64,000 nucleotides of DNA from CAYWBU01 sp942491525 (GTDB taxonomy: Bacteria > Desulfobacterota > Desulfomonilia > UBA1062), in assembly GCA_942491525.1 (NCBI GenBank), contig CALOBW010000030.1:186001-250000 (forward strand). The letters run 5' to 3'. The first letter of the stretch is position 1. Every line of letters starts with the position of its first letter. This document shows, piece after piece, positions 18,236-27,334 of this stretch. A program made the position numbers and the translations under genes. The notes below the pieces were generated by a model. That model searched no databases and was not told the DNA's origin. It saw only the letters and a list, made by a program, of their open reading frames with translations.

Positions 18236-19066
18236 CTATTTTCTTTGTATTCTGATGTTCTGTGTAATTCTGTCCAGAATGATGGCCACAATGACCACGG
18301 CGGTGCCGGCCTCGAAGCCGTTGCCGGGCTGGAAGCGCTGGATGGCTTTCCAAACCTCACCACCTAAGCCCTTGGCGCCGATCATGGCTGCGATGACAAC
18401 CATGGAGAGCGAGAGCATAATGGTCTGATTGATACCGGCCATGATGGTGGGACTGGCCATGGGCAGCTGCACCTTGATCAACTTCTGCCAGCGGGTGGCG
18501 CCAAACGAGTCGGCGGCCTCGATCATCTCTTCGGGCACCTGTTCAATGCCCAGACAGGTCAGCCGGATGGCCGGCGGCATGGCAAATATGACGGTGGAAA
18601 AAATGGCCGCCACCGGGCCCAAGCCAAAGAATGGGATGGCCGGAATGAGATAGACAAAGGCCGGCATGGTCTGCATGAAATCGAGGATCGGCATGATTAT
18701 GCGCTTGGCATTCGGGCGCAGGGCGGCCCAGATGCCCAGGGGCATGCCGATCACAACAGCCACGAGGGTGGCCAGGATGACCATGGCCAGGGTGCTGACC
18801 GTTGCGGGCCAGAGCTCAATATTCCAGATGAAGAGCAGGCCAAGCAGGGTGAAGATGCCGATCTTGCGGCCGCTGTGCCACCAGGCCAGCGCTGCAAGCA
18901 GCACGATCATGATCAGGGGCGGCACAAAGAGGAAGGCATCCACGGTGGCATCGATGCCGACCTCGGTCACGGCCGAGATGGCCTTGGTGGCCCCGGAAAG
19001 GTTCGTCGTCAGATAATCCAGGCCGGCCTCGATCCAATCGCCAAAGGGTATTCTAGGAATCTGCAT
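18236..19066 (-). CDS. opuAB: glycine betaine/proline-type ABC transporter permease
   Basis: A 276-residue ProW/OpuAB-like permease with about six TMs. The EAA loop is EAADSFGATRWQKLIKVQLPMASPTIMAG, which contacts the ATPase. Start 19066 is one base after the ATPase stop, with its GGAG site inside the end of that gene, so translation is coupled. A TTG in the same frame at 19078 is less likely. It ends 8 bases before the lipoprotein start. Confidence 0.93.
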   Translation of the reverse strand: MQIPRIPFGDWIEAGLDYLTTNLSGATKAISAVTEVGIDATVDAFLFVPPLIMIVLLAALAWWHSGRKIGIFTLLGLLFIWNIELWPATVSTLAMVILATLVAVVIGMPLGIWAALRPNAKRIIMPILDFMQTMPAFVYLIPAIPFFGLGPVAAIFSTVIFAMPPAIRLTCLGIEQVPEEMIEAADSFGATRWQKLIKVQLPMASPTIMAGINQTIMLSLSMVVIAAMIGAKGLGGEVWKAIQRFQPGNGFEAGTAVVIVAIILDRITQNIRIQRK

Positions 19067-19067
19067 C

Positions 19068-20255
19068 TTAATCTCCAATATTGGCGAGCCCGGCGATCAG
19101 ACTGGTTCTGTCGATCACGCCAAGCAGTTTGTTGCTGTCGTTGACCACGGCCACCGGATAGTGCTGCTCCAGGGAGGTGGTGAAAATATCCTGGATGGGG
19201 GTATCGGGACTAACCTTCTCCACATCGCGGATAATAATGTCCGGCATGGTGCCGACGCCCTGCTGCAGGGCCTCATAGGCATCATCAGCCAGGAAGACGC
19301 CGCGCAGTTTATGCTCCTTGTCGATCACATAGATATGCCCGAGGCCGGCGCCCTCCATCTTGCGCAGGATGGTGCGCGGCCCATCGCTCATGCGGGCCGT
19401 GGCCCACGGTTTCTTCATGACGCTCTCGGCGGTCAGAACCTTGGTCATATCCACATCTTCAACAAACTTTTCAACATAGCGGGTGGCCGGATTGGTCAAA
19501 ACCTCTTCCGGCGTGCCCTGCTGCACGATGCGGCCATCCTTCATCAGGATGATGCGGTCGCCCAGCTTGATAGCCTCATCCAGGTCGTGACTGATGAAGA
19601 TGATGGTCTTGTTGACCCGCTCCTGCAACTCCATCAGCTCATCCTGCATCTCGCGGCGGATGAGCGGGTCCAGGGCGCTGAAGGCCTCATCCATCAGCAG
19701 AATCTCGGGATCGACGGCCAGAGCACGGGCCAGGCCGACGCGCTGCTGCATGCCGCCGGAGAGCTGATCAGGGTAGGAGTCTTCCCAGCCCTTAAGGCCG
19801 ACCAGTTCGAGCGACTCCAGGGCCTTCGCCCGCCGCTCCTCCGGCTCAATGCCCTGGATTTCAAGACCGAACTCAGTGTTCTCCACCACGGTACGGTGCG
19901 GAAAGAGGGCAAAGTGCTGAAAAACCATGGCAAACTTTTCGCGCCTGAAGTCGCGCAGTTCATCACTGTCGAGCCTGGTGACATCGATCCCGTCGATGGT
20001 GATCTCACCGGACGTGGGCTCAATCAACCGATTGAGGCAGCGGATCAGAGTGGACTTGCCGCTCCCGGAGAGACCCATGACCACGAGCAGCTCGCCCTCT
20101 TCAACTTCGAAGGTGACGCCACCGACGCCGACCGAGTGCCTGGTCTTTTTGAGAATTGTTTCATTGGCGGCGCCGCCCTCAAGCATCTGCAATGCTTTCT
20201 GCGGGTGATCACCGAAAATTTTAACTAGATTATTAACTGCGATTTTGGTTGTCAT
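19068..20255 (-). CDS. opuAA: glycine betaine/proline-type ABC transporter ATPase with CBS domains
   Basis: A 395-residue ATPase of the ProV/OpuAA type: Walker A GLSGSGKSTL, signature LSGGMQQRVGLARAL, Walker B ILLMDEAFSALDP, H-loop IFISHDLDEA. Two CBS domains follow (about 275-390), which in OpuA-type importers sense ionic strength and gate transport. It is the first gene of the operon and diverges from ectABC across a long AT-rich control region, as expected for jointly osmoregulated genes. Confidence 0.94.
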   Translation of the reverse strand: MTTKIAVNNLVKIFGDHPQKALQMLEGGAANETILKKTRHSVGVGGVTFEVEEGELLVVMGLSGSGKSTLIRCLNRLIEPTSGEITIDGIDVTRLDSDELRDFRREKFAMVFQHFALFPHRTVVENTEFGLEIQGIEPEERRAKALESLELVGLKGWEDSYPDQLSGGMQQRVGLARALAVDPEILLMDEAFSALDPLIRREMQDELMELQERVNKTIIFISHDLDEAIKLGDRIILMKDGRIVQQGTPEEVLTNPATRYVEKFVEDVDMTKVLTAESVMKKPWATARMSDGPRTILRKMEGAGLGHIYVIDKEHKLRGVFLADDAYEALQQGVGTMPDIIIRDVEKVSPDTPIQDIFTTSLEQHYPVAVVNDSNKLLGVIDRTSLIAGLANIGD

Positions 20256-20301
20256 TTTTTAATTACCTGTTTTTTGCGTGTTAAGAGACTATTCATTTGA
20301 T

Positions 20302-20321
20302 GTGAATTTCTTGAATTTCAC
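20302..20321. promoter_or_regulatory. imperfect palindrome upstream of opuA
   Basis: GTGAATTTCTTGAATTTCAC pairs in 8 of 10 positions and lies 47 bases before the opuA ATPase start. It is a candidate operator; no regulator is assigned. Confidence 0.4.
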
Positions 20322-20635
20322 CCAACGTAACAAACCTCAATGACATTGTCAAATCAGCCACCAATTCGCCACAATATGCTGTTTATAAACATGATACGAT
20401 GAAAATCAGGAAGATTTACTCAACCCTCAACTGGGCATATCTATCTAAATTTAATTATATAAACATCCGATTTAATGGATCAATAGGCCGTATTTTTTTT
20501 ATTTAAAATTAAAATAGTGACACCAGTAAAATAAAATTCTAATTTCAATTAGTTAGATCAAAAACAAAAACAACTGATATTACATATAGTTACCTGCTAC
20601 ATTGTTTGCAAACACCAACTATAGATTTCTCAAAT

Positions 20636-20664
20636 TTGACAATTACTTCAAATTGCCGTACCAT
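20636..20664 (+). promoter_or_regulatory. candidate promoter for ectABC
   Basis: TTGACA (20636-20641) and TACCAT (20659-20664) are separated by 17 bases, about 180 bases before ectA. The -35 is perfect and the -10 is four of six. AT-rich surroundings make chance matches likely. Confidence 0.35.
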
Positions 20665-20844
20665 GAATCACCATTATGGAAGTTTTCAACTACTACTAAA
20701 TTTCAAGCAACCCATCATTAGAACCGCAATGCGCCTTTTGTTTAGATCTCATATTGATTGTTTTCTGGCACCAATGGACGCAGCAAAATTACAATATCCA
20801 TATAAGGCTAATGTTGCCTTGAAATTTACACCAAAGGAGATGTT

Positions 20845-21393
20845 ATGACACAAGACAGTAACAATGACGAAGACCCACTCAGTTATCGCAAAACCCGCGC
20901 AACGGACGGCCACGAGATCTACCGCCTGGTCCAGCGCTGCAAGCCCCTCGACCTAAACTCCTGCTATCACTACCTGCTGCTGGCCCACCAGTTTGACGAG
21001 ACCTGCATCGTTGCCTGCAACGGGTCCCAGATTGTGGGCTACATCTCAGCCTTCATCCACCCCAAGCAGCCCGACACCCTATTTGTCTGGCAGGTTGCCG
21101 TGGATGCCGACCTGCGCGGACGCGGCGTCGCCACACAGATGCTCAACAAACTGTTAAGCCGCGACACCCTGGACGGGGTCCGCTATCTTGAGACAACCAT
21201 CGGACCAGCCAACACCGCCTCACGCACCCTTTTTCATTCCCTGGCCTTCAACATGGGCGCAACCTGTTCCGAATCGGCCTACTTCAGCGCCGACCACTTC
21301 GGCGGCCCCGAGCACGAGGATGAGATCCTTTTCAGAATTGGCCCCTTCAATGCAGATCAGATCAAAAGAGGAGTAAATAATGCGAATATTTGA
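20845..21393 (+). CDS. ectA: L-2,4-diaminobutyrate N-acetyltransferase
   Basis: A 182-residue GNAT enzyme that acetylates diaminobutyrate with acetyl-CoA, the second step of ectoine synthesis. Motifs are VWQVAVDADLRGRGVATQML (the acetyl-CoA loop R-G-R-G-V-A) and ETTIGPANTASRTLFHSLAF, typical of EctA. AAGGAG precedes the ATG. It overlaps ectB by 14 bases, the tight ectABC order. No aspartokinase or ectD hydroxylase is attached. Confidence 0.96.
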   Translation: MTQDSNNDEDPLSYRKTRATDGHEIYRLVQRCKPLDLNSCYHYLLLAHQFDETCIVACNGSQIVGYISAFIHPKQPDTLFVWQVAVDADLRGRGVATQMLNKLLSRDTLDGVRYLETTIGPANTASRTLFHSLAFNMGATCSESAYFSADHFGGPEHEDEILFRIGPFNADQIKRGVNNANI

Positions 21394-22660
21394 CAAACTT
21401 GAATCAGAAGTACGAGGTTACGTCAGAAGCTTCCCCGTAATCTTCGACCGCGCCAAAGCTGACAAACTTTACGATGAACAGGGTACTGAATATATCGACT
21501 TCTTCGCCGGCGCCGGCACCCTGAACTACGGCCACAACAACGACATGGTGCAGGAGGCGTTGATCAGCTACCTGCAGCATGAGGGCGTGGTTCACGGCCT
21601 GGACATGGCAACCACGGCCAAGAAGAACTTTCTGGAGAAATTTGACTCAACCATCCTGGAGCCGCGCCACATGGACTACAAGGTCCAGTTCTCCGGCCCC
21701 ACCGGCACCAACGCCGTGGAAACCGCCCTCAAGCTGGCGCGCATGGTCAAAGGCCGCTCCAATGTGATCTCGTTCACCAACGGCTATCACGGCCTGACCA
21801 TGGGTTCCATGGCCATAACCGGCAACGCCTTCTACCGCGATGAAGCTTTCATCAACCGTTCCAATGTCGCCTTCATGCCCTTTGACGGCTACTTCGGCGA
21901 AGAGGTCAACACCGCCGACTACCTGCGCAAATTTCTAAATGACCAGAGCAGCGGCGTCGACCTGCCCTCGGCCATCATTCTGGAGACCGTCCAGGCCGAA
22001 GGCGGCGTCAATGTAGCCAGCAACCAGTGGCTGCAGGAGATCGAACAGATCTGCCGCGACTACGACATTTTGCTGATCATCGATGACATCCAGGTGGGCA
22101 ACGGCCGCACCGGCAAGTTCTTCAGCTTTGAGGACGCCGGCATAAATCCGGACATCGTCTGCCTCTCCAAATCGATCGGCGGCGGCCTGCCGCTCTCGCT
22201 GGTGCTGATCCGCTCCGAGCTGGACCAGTGGAAACCCGGCGAACATACCGGCACCTTCCGCGGCAACAACCTGGCCTTTGTGGCCTCAACCCAGCTCTTG
22301 AGCTACTGGGACAACGACCAGCTGACTCAGACCGTCGAGTACAAGGAGAAGATCCTGACCGAGGAGCTCGAGAAGATCATGGCAAAGTATCCCGAACTGA
22401 ACGCCTCATTAAGGGGCCGCGGCCTGATCTACGGCCTGCACATCCCCGAACGCGGTTTCTGCAGCGATCTCTCCAGCGCGGCCTTTGAACGCGGCCTGAT
22501 AATCGAACTGGCCGGCGCCGAGGATGATGTGCTCAAGTTCCTGCCGCCCCTGATCATTGAGGAGGAGAACCTGCGGGCCGGCATCCGGATCATAGACGAG
22601 GCCATTGACCATCTGCTGACCCAGCGCCACGAGATGCGCGCGGGAGACCCGGCCAAATGA
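21380..22660 (+). CDS. ectB: diaminobutyrate-2-oxoglutarate transaminase
   Basis: A 426-residue class III aminotransferase making diaminobutyrate from aspartate semialdehyde and glutamate. The start MRIFDKLESEVRGYVRSFPV is typical of EctB. The PLP site has SGPTGTNAVETALKLAR, the Asp pair in LIIDDIQVGNGRTG, and the Schiff-base Lys in CLSKSIGGGLPLSL. It overlaps ectC by 4 bases (ATGA), so the three genes are translationally coupled. Confidence 0.97.
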   Translation: MRIFDKLESEVRGYVRSFPVIFDRAKADKLYDEQGTEYIDFFAGAGTLNYGHNNDMVQEALISYLQHEGVVHGLDMATTAKKNFLEKFDSTILEPRHMDYKVQFSGPTGTNAVETALKLARMVKGRSNVISFTNGYHGLTMGSMAITGNAFYRDEAFINRSNVAFMPFDGYFGEEVNTADYLRKFLNDQSSGVDLPSAIILETVQAEGGVNVASNQWLQEIEQICRDYDILLIIDDIQVGNGRTGKFFSFEDAGINPDIVCLSKSIGGGLPLSLVLIRSELDQWKPGEHTGTFRGNNLAFVASTQLLSYWDNDQLTQTVEYKEKILTEELEKIMAKYPELNASLRGRGLIYGLHIPERGFCSDLSSAAFERGLIIELAGAEDDVLKFLPPLIIEEENLRAGIRIIDEAIDHLLTQRHEMRAGDPAK

Positions 22661-23049
22661 TTGTCCGACAGATTGACGAGATCAAGGGCAGCCAGTCTGA
22701 GGTTAAGGCCCCCAACGGCAACTGGACCAGCCGCCGCATGCTGACCAAGTCCGACGGGATGGGCTTCTCCTTTCATGAAACCATCATCCACGCCGGCACC
22801 GAAACCCACATTCACTACACCCACCATCTTGAGGCAGTCTACTGCATCGAGGGTTCCGGCGAGATCCAGACCCTGGCCGACGGCAAGGTCTACCCCATCA
22901 CTCCCGGCACCATGTATGCGCTCAATGAAAATGACGAGCACCTGCTGCGCGGTCATGAGGAGATGCGCCTGATCTGCGTCTTCAACCCGCCCCTGACCGG
23001 CGACGAGGTGCACCGGGCTGACGGCTCCTACGCCCCCGCGACCACCTAA
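22657..23049 (+). CDS. ectC: ectoine synthase
   Basis: A 130-residue cupin that closes N-gamma-acetyl-diaminobutyrate to ectoine. Typical features are the start MIVRQIDEIKGSQSEV, the metal-binding strand HTHIHYT-like THIHYTHHLEAVYCIEGSGE and the C-terminal FNPPLTGDEVHRADGSY. It is the last gene of the operon. Confidence 0.97.
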   Translation: MIVRQIDEIKGSQSEVKAPNGNWTSRRMLTKSDGMGFSFHETIIHAGTETHIHYTHHLEAVYCIEGSGEIQTLADGKVYPITPGTMYALNENDEHLLRGHEEMRLICVFNPPLTGDEVHRADGSYAPATT

Positions 23050-23057
23050 ACCCTGCA

Positions 23058-23110
23058 GGGCTGGCCGCTGGTCAGCCCTACTACCCTCCATTATCCGGCC
23101 TGGATAATGG
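23058..23110 (+). terminator. two hairpins after ectC
   Basis: The first is GGGCTG/CAGCCC (23058-23078). The second is a perfect 9-bp stem CCATTATCC (23088-23096) and GGATAATGG (23102-23110) with a 5-base loop. No T-run follows, so attenuation or mRNA 3'-end protection is as likely as classical termination. Confidence 0.5.
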
Positions 23111-23174
23111 CCTCCCCCACAACAGCCCGCAGCCGACCTGCTTGAAAATTGACGATAAATCATTATTTTTAAGC

Positions 23175-25574
23175 ATGATGCGATTATCACGACCTCACAA
23201 AACGCTGGCGCTGCAATATTTAACCATCATCGCACTGCTGCTCAGCCCAGACGGCGCAAGGGCCGCCGAGACCGTGATTGCCGCCGTTCCCAGAAATTTC
23301 CCGCCATACTATGTCGTAGAGAAGAGCGGCCGCGTTGACGGCTTTGCCATTGAGATCATGGACCAGCTCGCCATGCGCTCCGGCATCAACATCAAATACC
23401 GCACCTACGACAACTGGGCAGAGGTCAAACGCGCCGTCCAGAGGGGAGAAGCGCTAATCATCCCCAACATCGGCATCCTGCCGGAGCGCTCCAGCTGGCT
23501 GGACTTCTCGCTGCCCATTGACACATTCACCGTCAGCATCTGGGTCAGATCCAACACGCATGACATCAACAGCGCCGCCGACCTCACCGGACGCTCCCTG
23601 GCCGTCGTCAAAACCAATATCGGCGAAAGTCTGGCGGCAAAGATGGACGATACCGAAATATTGCAACTGAATGATCCGCAGGATGCGCTCCTGATGCTGC
23701 TGGCCGGGCAGATTGATGCCCTGATCTACCCGGATCCGGTAATCGCCTGGATTATCAGCAGCGCCAAGATAGAGGACCGTTTCAAACCGCTCGCACAACC
23801 GCTGACTGAGATCAAAAGGGCTGTCGCCATCCGCAAAGGAAATCCCGAACTACTGCAGCGCATCAATACTGCCGCCGCCGAGCTAGTCGGCAGCCAAGAA
23901 TATGAAAAGATCCACCAGAAATGGTTCCGCACACCAGCCCCATTCTGGTCAGTACGCCGCGTCACCATGGCCCTGGGCAGCATCCTGCTGCTTTCAATCA
24001 CAGTGCTGCTGCTCTGGCGGCATCTCAGCATCCTGAAGATCAATCAGCATCTGCGCTACAATATCAAAGAGAAAGAAGATGCCCAGAAGGAGCGCAACCA
24101 TCTGATCGCAGCCATTGAGCAGGCCGCCGAAATCATCCTGATAACCAAGATTGATGGCAAAATCATCTATGTAAATCCGGCATTCACCACAATCACCGGT
24201 TACGAGCCGCATGAGGTGTTCGGTAAGAATCCCCGCATCCTAAAGAGCGGCTGCCAGGATGAACAGTTCTACACTGAGATGTGGCGCACCCTAACCAACG
24301 GTCACGTCTGGCAGGGACATATGATCAACCGCCGCAAGGATGGCCAGCTCTACGAAGAGGACTCCTCAATCTCTCCGATCAAAGACCGCAACGGCCAGAT
24401 CATCAGCTTTGTCGCCGTCAAACGGGATGTCACCAATGAGATCAGGCTTGAAAAACAGCTGCGCCAATCCCAGAAGCTGGAGGCCATCGGCACGCTGGCC
24501 GGCGGCATTGCCCATGATTTCAACAATATTCTCAGCATCATCATGGCCTCCACGGACATCGCCAGAGAGAGCACCTCCCAAGATAGCATCAACAAATATC
24601 TGGATGACATAATGGGGGCCAGCGTGAGAGCCAAGGATCTGGTGCAGCAGATCCTGTCAATCAGCCGCACCACAGAACCGAAGCTGACGCCGATCATGTT
24701 CAACCTGGTGGTCAAGGAGACCCTGAAACTGCTGCGGGCCTCAATCCCGGCAACCATAACCATTAAATCTCAGGTCGATACGGATTGCAAGATCATGGCC
24801 GACCCGACCATGATTCATCAGATTGTGGTAAATCTGGCCACCAATGCCTATCATGCATTGAAGGAGAGCGGGGGAACCTTAACGGTTAACCTTCAACAGA
24901 TTCTTGTCAAAAAAGAACGTATCCTGAACCTGCCGACCGGAACATATGCGAAGCTGATTGTCAGTGACGATGGCCCCGGCATCGAACACAGCCTGCTGGA
25001 ACGTATTTTTGACCCCTACTTCACCACCAAAGCGCAGGGAGAGGGAACCGGCCTCGGGCTCTCAATCGTGCAGCGGATTGTCAACCAGCTGCACGGCCTG
25101 ATCACCGTCTACAGCGAGCTGGGAGAAGGCACAACCTTCAATGTCTACCTGCCCACCCTCAACAGCGAGACGCAAGCAGTTGATGCGGCCTGCGACAACA
25201 TCCCGACCGGCAGTGAACAGATCCTGCTGGTGGAGGATGAAGATATCCTGCGCAACATCATGCAGGAGCTGCTGCAAAGTCTGGGCTACCGCGTGACAAG
25301 TTATTCTGATCCACAGGATGCACTCAATGACGTACGGACCTACGATCTGCTGATTACCGACCTGACCATGCCGCATATGACCGGCCTTGAGCTGACCCGC
25401 CGGCTGCACCAACTCAATCCGCAGCTGCCAGTGATTCTATACTCCGGCTTTTTCGATGAGGAGATGCTGCAGAAGGCCCGGGATGCCGGCATCGACCGCT
25501 ACCTCCAGAAACCCGTCCTCAAGGAGACACTGGCCTCAACCATCCGTCAAATACTGGATGGAGAGCCGTCATGA
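23175..25574 (+). CDS. hybrid sensor histidine kinase: SBP_bac_3 - TM - PAS - HisKA - HATPase - REC
   Basis: About 799 residues. Signal peptide (1-30), one periplasmic amino-acid-binding-type domain (32-252), TM helix (262-280), PAS domain (about 310-420), HisKA with His447 (GTLAGGIAHDFNNIL), HATPase with the N-box (N553/N557), DDGPGI (598-603) and GEGTGLGLS (622-630), then a receiver domain with Asp729 (LLITDLTMPHMTG). It senses a small periplasmic ligand and probably passes phosphate to a separate Hpt/regulator. ATG 23175 or 23178 is likely, as a TTG at 23142 lacks a leader. The stop overlaps the next start (ATGA), coupling it to a GH13 enzyme, an unusual pairing. Confidence 0.93.
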   Translation: MMRLSRPHKTLALQYLTIIALLLSPDGARAAETVIAAVPRNFPPYYVVEKSGRVDGFAIEIMDQLAMRSGINIKYRTYDNWAEVKRAVQRGEALIIPNIGILPERSSWLDFSLPIDTFTVSIWVRSNTHDINSAADLTGRSLAVVKTNIGESLAAKMDDTEILQLNDPQDALLMLLAGQIDALIYPDPVIAWIISSAKIEDRFKPLAQPLTEIKRAVAIRKGNPELLQRINTAAAELVGSQEYEKIHQKWFRTPAPFWSVRRVTMALGSILLLSITVLLLWRHLSILKINQHLRYNIKEKEDAQKERNHLIAAIEQAAEIILITKIDGKIIYVNPAFTTITGYEPHEVFGKNPRILKSGCQDEQFYTEMWRTLTNGHVWQGHMINRRKDGQLYEEDSSISPIKDRNGQIISFVAVKRDVTNEIRLEKQLRQSQKLEAIGTLAGGIAHDFNNILSIIMASTDIARESTSQDSINKYLDDIMGASVRAKDLVQQILSISRTTEPKLTPIMFNLVVKETLKLLRASIPATITIKSQVDTDCKIMADPTMIHQIVVNLATNAYHALKESGGTLTVNLQQILVKKERILNLPTGTYAKLIVSDDGPGIEHSLLERIFDPYFTTKAQGEGTGLGLSIVQRIVNQLHGLITVYSELGEGTTFNVYLPTLNSETQAVDAACDNIPTGSEQILLVEDEDILRNIMQELLQSLGYRVTSYSDPQDALNDVRTYDLLITDLTMPHMTGLELTRRLHQLNPQLPVILYSGFFDEEMLQKARDAGIDRYLQKPVLKETLASTIRQILDGEPS

Positions 25575-27334
25575 GACCTGCGGGAGCTGTGCCACACCAG
25601 AACGGAACCAGTTTCAGCGTCTGGGCGCCCCATGCCGCCGCCGTCTATGTCACGGGCAGCTTCAACAGTTGGGATATGACCAAGCACCCCATGCAGAGTG
25701 CAGCCGACGGCTGGTGGTCACTCGATATCGCCGACGCAAGGCCGGGTGACGAATATCTTTACAGAATCATCAACAACGACAGGGAGTACACCAGGATTGA
25801 CCCCTATGCCCGCCAGGTCACAGACTCCTTGGGCCACGCAATCATCAGAGATCCCTGCCGGCCCCAGGCCGGATTCAATCCCCCGCCCTTGGAGAAGATG
25901 GTCATCTACGAGCTCCACATCGGCACCTTCGGCAAGCAGGGCACCGACCCGGGCCCCGGCGATCTGAGGGGCGCCATCGAACGCCTGGCATACCTTAAGG
26001 ATCTGGGTATAAATGCCGTGGAGATCATGCCGCTGGCTGAATTCGCCGGCGGCTTCTCCTGGGGCTACAACCCGTCCCAGATCTTTGCCATCGAAAGCGA
26101 ATACGGCGCGCCGCATACATTCAGCAAATTTGTCACCGAGGCCCACCGGCTCGGCATCGCCGTGATCGTGGATGTGGTCTACAACCACCTGGGGCCCACC
26201 GACCTCAATCTGTGGCAGTTCGACGGCTGGAGCGAAAACGACAAAGGCGGCATCTACTTCTACAATGACTGGCGCTCCAGCACGCCCTGGGGGGAGACGC
26301 GCCCCGATTACGGGCGCCAGGAGGTGCGGGAGTATATCCGCGACAACGCCCTGACCTGGTTTAAGGAGTATGGCGTTGACGGTCTGCGCTGGGACATGAC
26401 CGCCTATATCCGCAACGTGGAGGGCCACAACAACCCGGCCAGCGATCTGCCGGAAGGCTGGAGCCTGATGCAGTGGATCAACGGCGAAATCAGGCAGCAG
26501 TGGCCCGGCGCCATCACCATCGCCGAGGACCTGCAGAACAACGCCTACCTGACCAAGCCGGTGCAGGATGGCGGGGCCGGCTTCAGCGCCCAGTGGGCCG
26601 CCCCCTTTGTGCATGCCGTCAGAAACGCGTTGCTAGAGGCCGACGATGCACAGCGCGACATGCAGGCCGTGCGCAATGCCATCCTGCACCGCTACTATCT
26701 GAATGCCTTTGAACGCGTAATCTACACCGAGTCGCACGATGAGGTCTCAAACGGCAAGGCCCGCGTGCCGGAGGAGGTCGACCCCGGCCGGGCCTCCTCA
26801 TGGGCCGCCAAGAAAAAGTCAACCCTGGGGGCTGCGCTGGTCCTGACCGCGCCCGGCATTCCCATGCTGTTCCAGGGGCAGGAGTTTCTCGAAGATGACT
26901 GGTTCCATGATCAGGACCCCATCGACTGGACCAAAAAAACGCGCTTTGGCGGCATCCTGAAGCTCTACCAGGATCTGATCCGCCTGCGCCTCAATCGAGA
27001 CGGCCGGACCGCGGGACTCAGCGGCCAGAATGTGGACGTCTATCATCTGGACAATGACAGCAAAGTCATTGCCTATCACAGATGGCAGACAGGCGGCCCC
27101 GGTGACAGCGTCGTTGTGCTGGCAAACTTCTCGACCCGGACATTGAATGACTATCTACTAGCAATGCCCGCCGCCGCAGAGTGGCGCGTGGTCCTGAACA
27201 GCGACAGCCGCCACTACGACCCCGAGTTTGGCGATCTGGGCAATATCACCGTCCAGACCGGGGCCAACAACAGCGTCCGTCTAAACATAGCGCCCTACAG
27301 CGTGCTCATACTGTCCCAGACAAACGCTCAATAG
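25571..27334 (+). CDS. GH13 alpha-glucan enzyme with CBM48 (branching enzyme / trehalohydrolase-like)
   Basis: 587 residues. An N-terminal CBM48-type sandwich (about 10-85, FSVWAPHAAAVYVTGSFNSW) precedes a GH13 barrel with region I DVVYNH (D201), nucleophile D275 in GLRWDMTAYI, acid/base E319 in ITIAEDLQ and D390 in YTESHDEVSNGK, and an all-beta C domain. The order resembles GlgB (GH13_9) and TreZ-type trehalohydrolases, but it is shorter than typical GlgB. I cannot decide between alpha-glucan branching and trehalose release. No treY, treS, glgA or glgC is nearby. It is translationally coupled to the upstream sensor kinase. The end overlaps the convergent gene by 7 bases. Confidence 0.85.
   Translation: MRPAGAVPHQNGTSFSVWAPHAAAVYVTGSFNSWDMTKHPMQSAADGWWSLDIADARPGDEYLYRIINNDREYTRIDPYARQVTDSLGHAIIRDPCRPQAGFNPPPLEKMVIYELHIGTFGKQGTDPGPGDLRGAIERLAYLKDLGINAVEIMPLAEFAGGFSWGYNPSQIFAIESEYGAPHTFSKFVTEAHRLGIAVIVDVVYNHLGPTDLNLWQFDGWSENDKGGIYFYNDWRSSTPWGETRPDYGRQEVREYIRDNALTWFKEYGVDGLRWDMTAYIRNVEGHNNPASDLPEGWSLMQWINGEIRQQWPGAITIAEDLQNNAYLTKPVQDGGAGFSAQWAAPFVHAVRNALLEADDAQRDMQAVRNAILHRYYLNAFERVIYTESHDEVSNGKARVPEEVDPGRASSWAAKKKSTLGAALVLTAPGIPMLFQGQEFLEDDWFHDQDPIDWTKKTRFGGILKLYQDLIRLRLNRDGRTAGLSGQNVDVYHLDNDSKVIAYHRWQTGGPGDSVVVLANFSTRTLNDYLLAMPAAAEWRVVLNSDSRHYDPEFGDLGNITVQTGANNSVRLNIAPYSVLILSQTNAQ

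Larger units (their letters stand above)
20256..20844. other. AT-rich divergent control region between opuA and ectABC
   Basis: 589 bases with no convincing gene. It is strongly AT-rich compared with both flanks and holds an imperfect palindrome near the opuA end and a sigma70-like box pair on the ect side. An 80-codon frame at 20606-20848 ends in ATGA overlapping the ectA start but has no leader site or recognisable product. It probably carries the osmotic promoters for both operons. Confidence 0.6.

Noticed and set aside
20606..20848. 80-codon ORF ending in ATGA over the ectA start
   Set aside because: No leader, low-complexity AT-driven codons and no recognisable product; the AT-rich segment is better read as promoter DNA. 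A leader peptide remains possible but unsupported.
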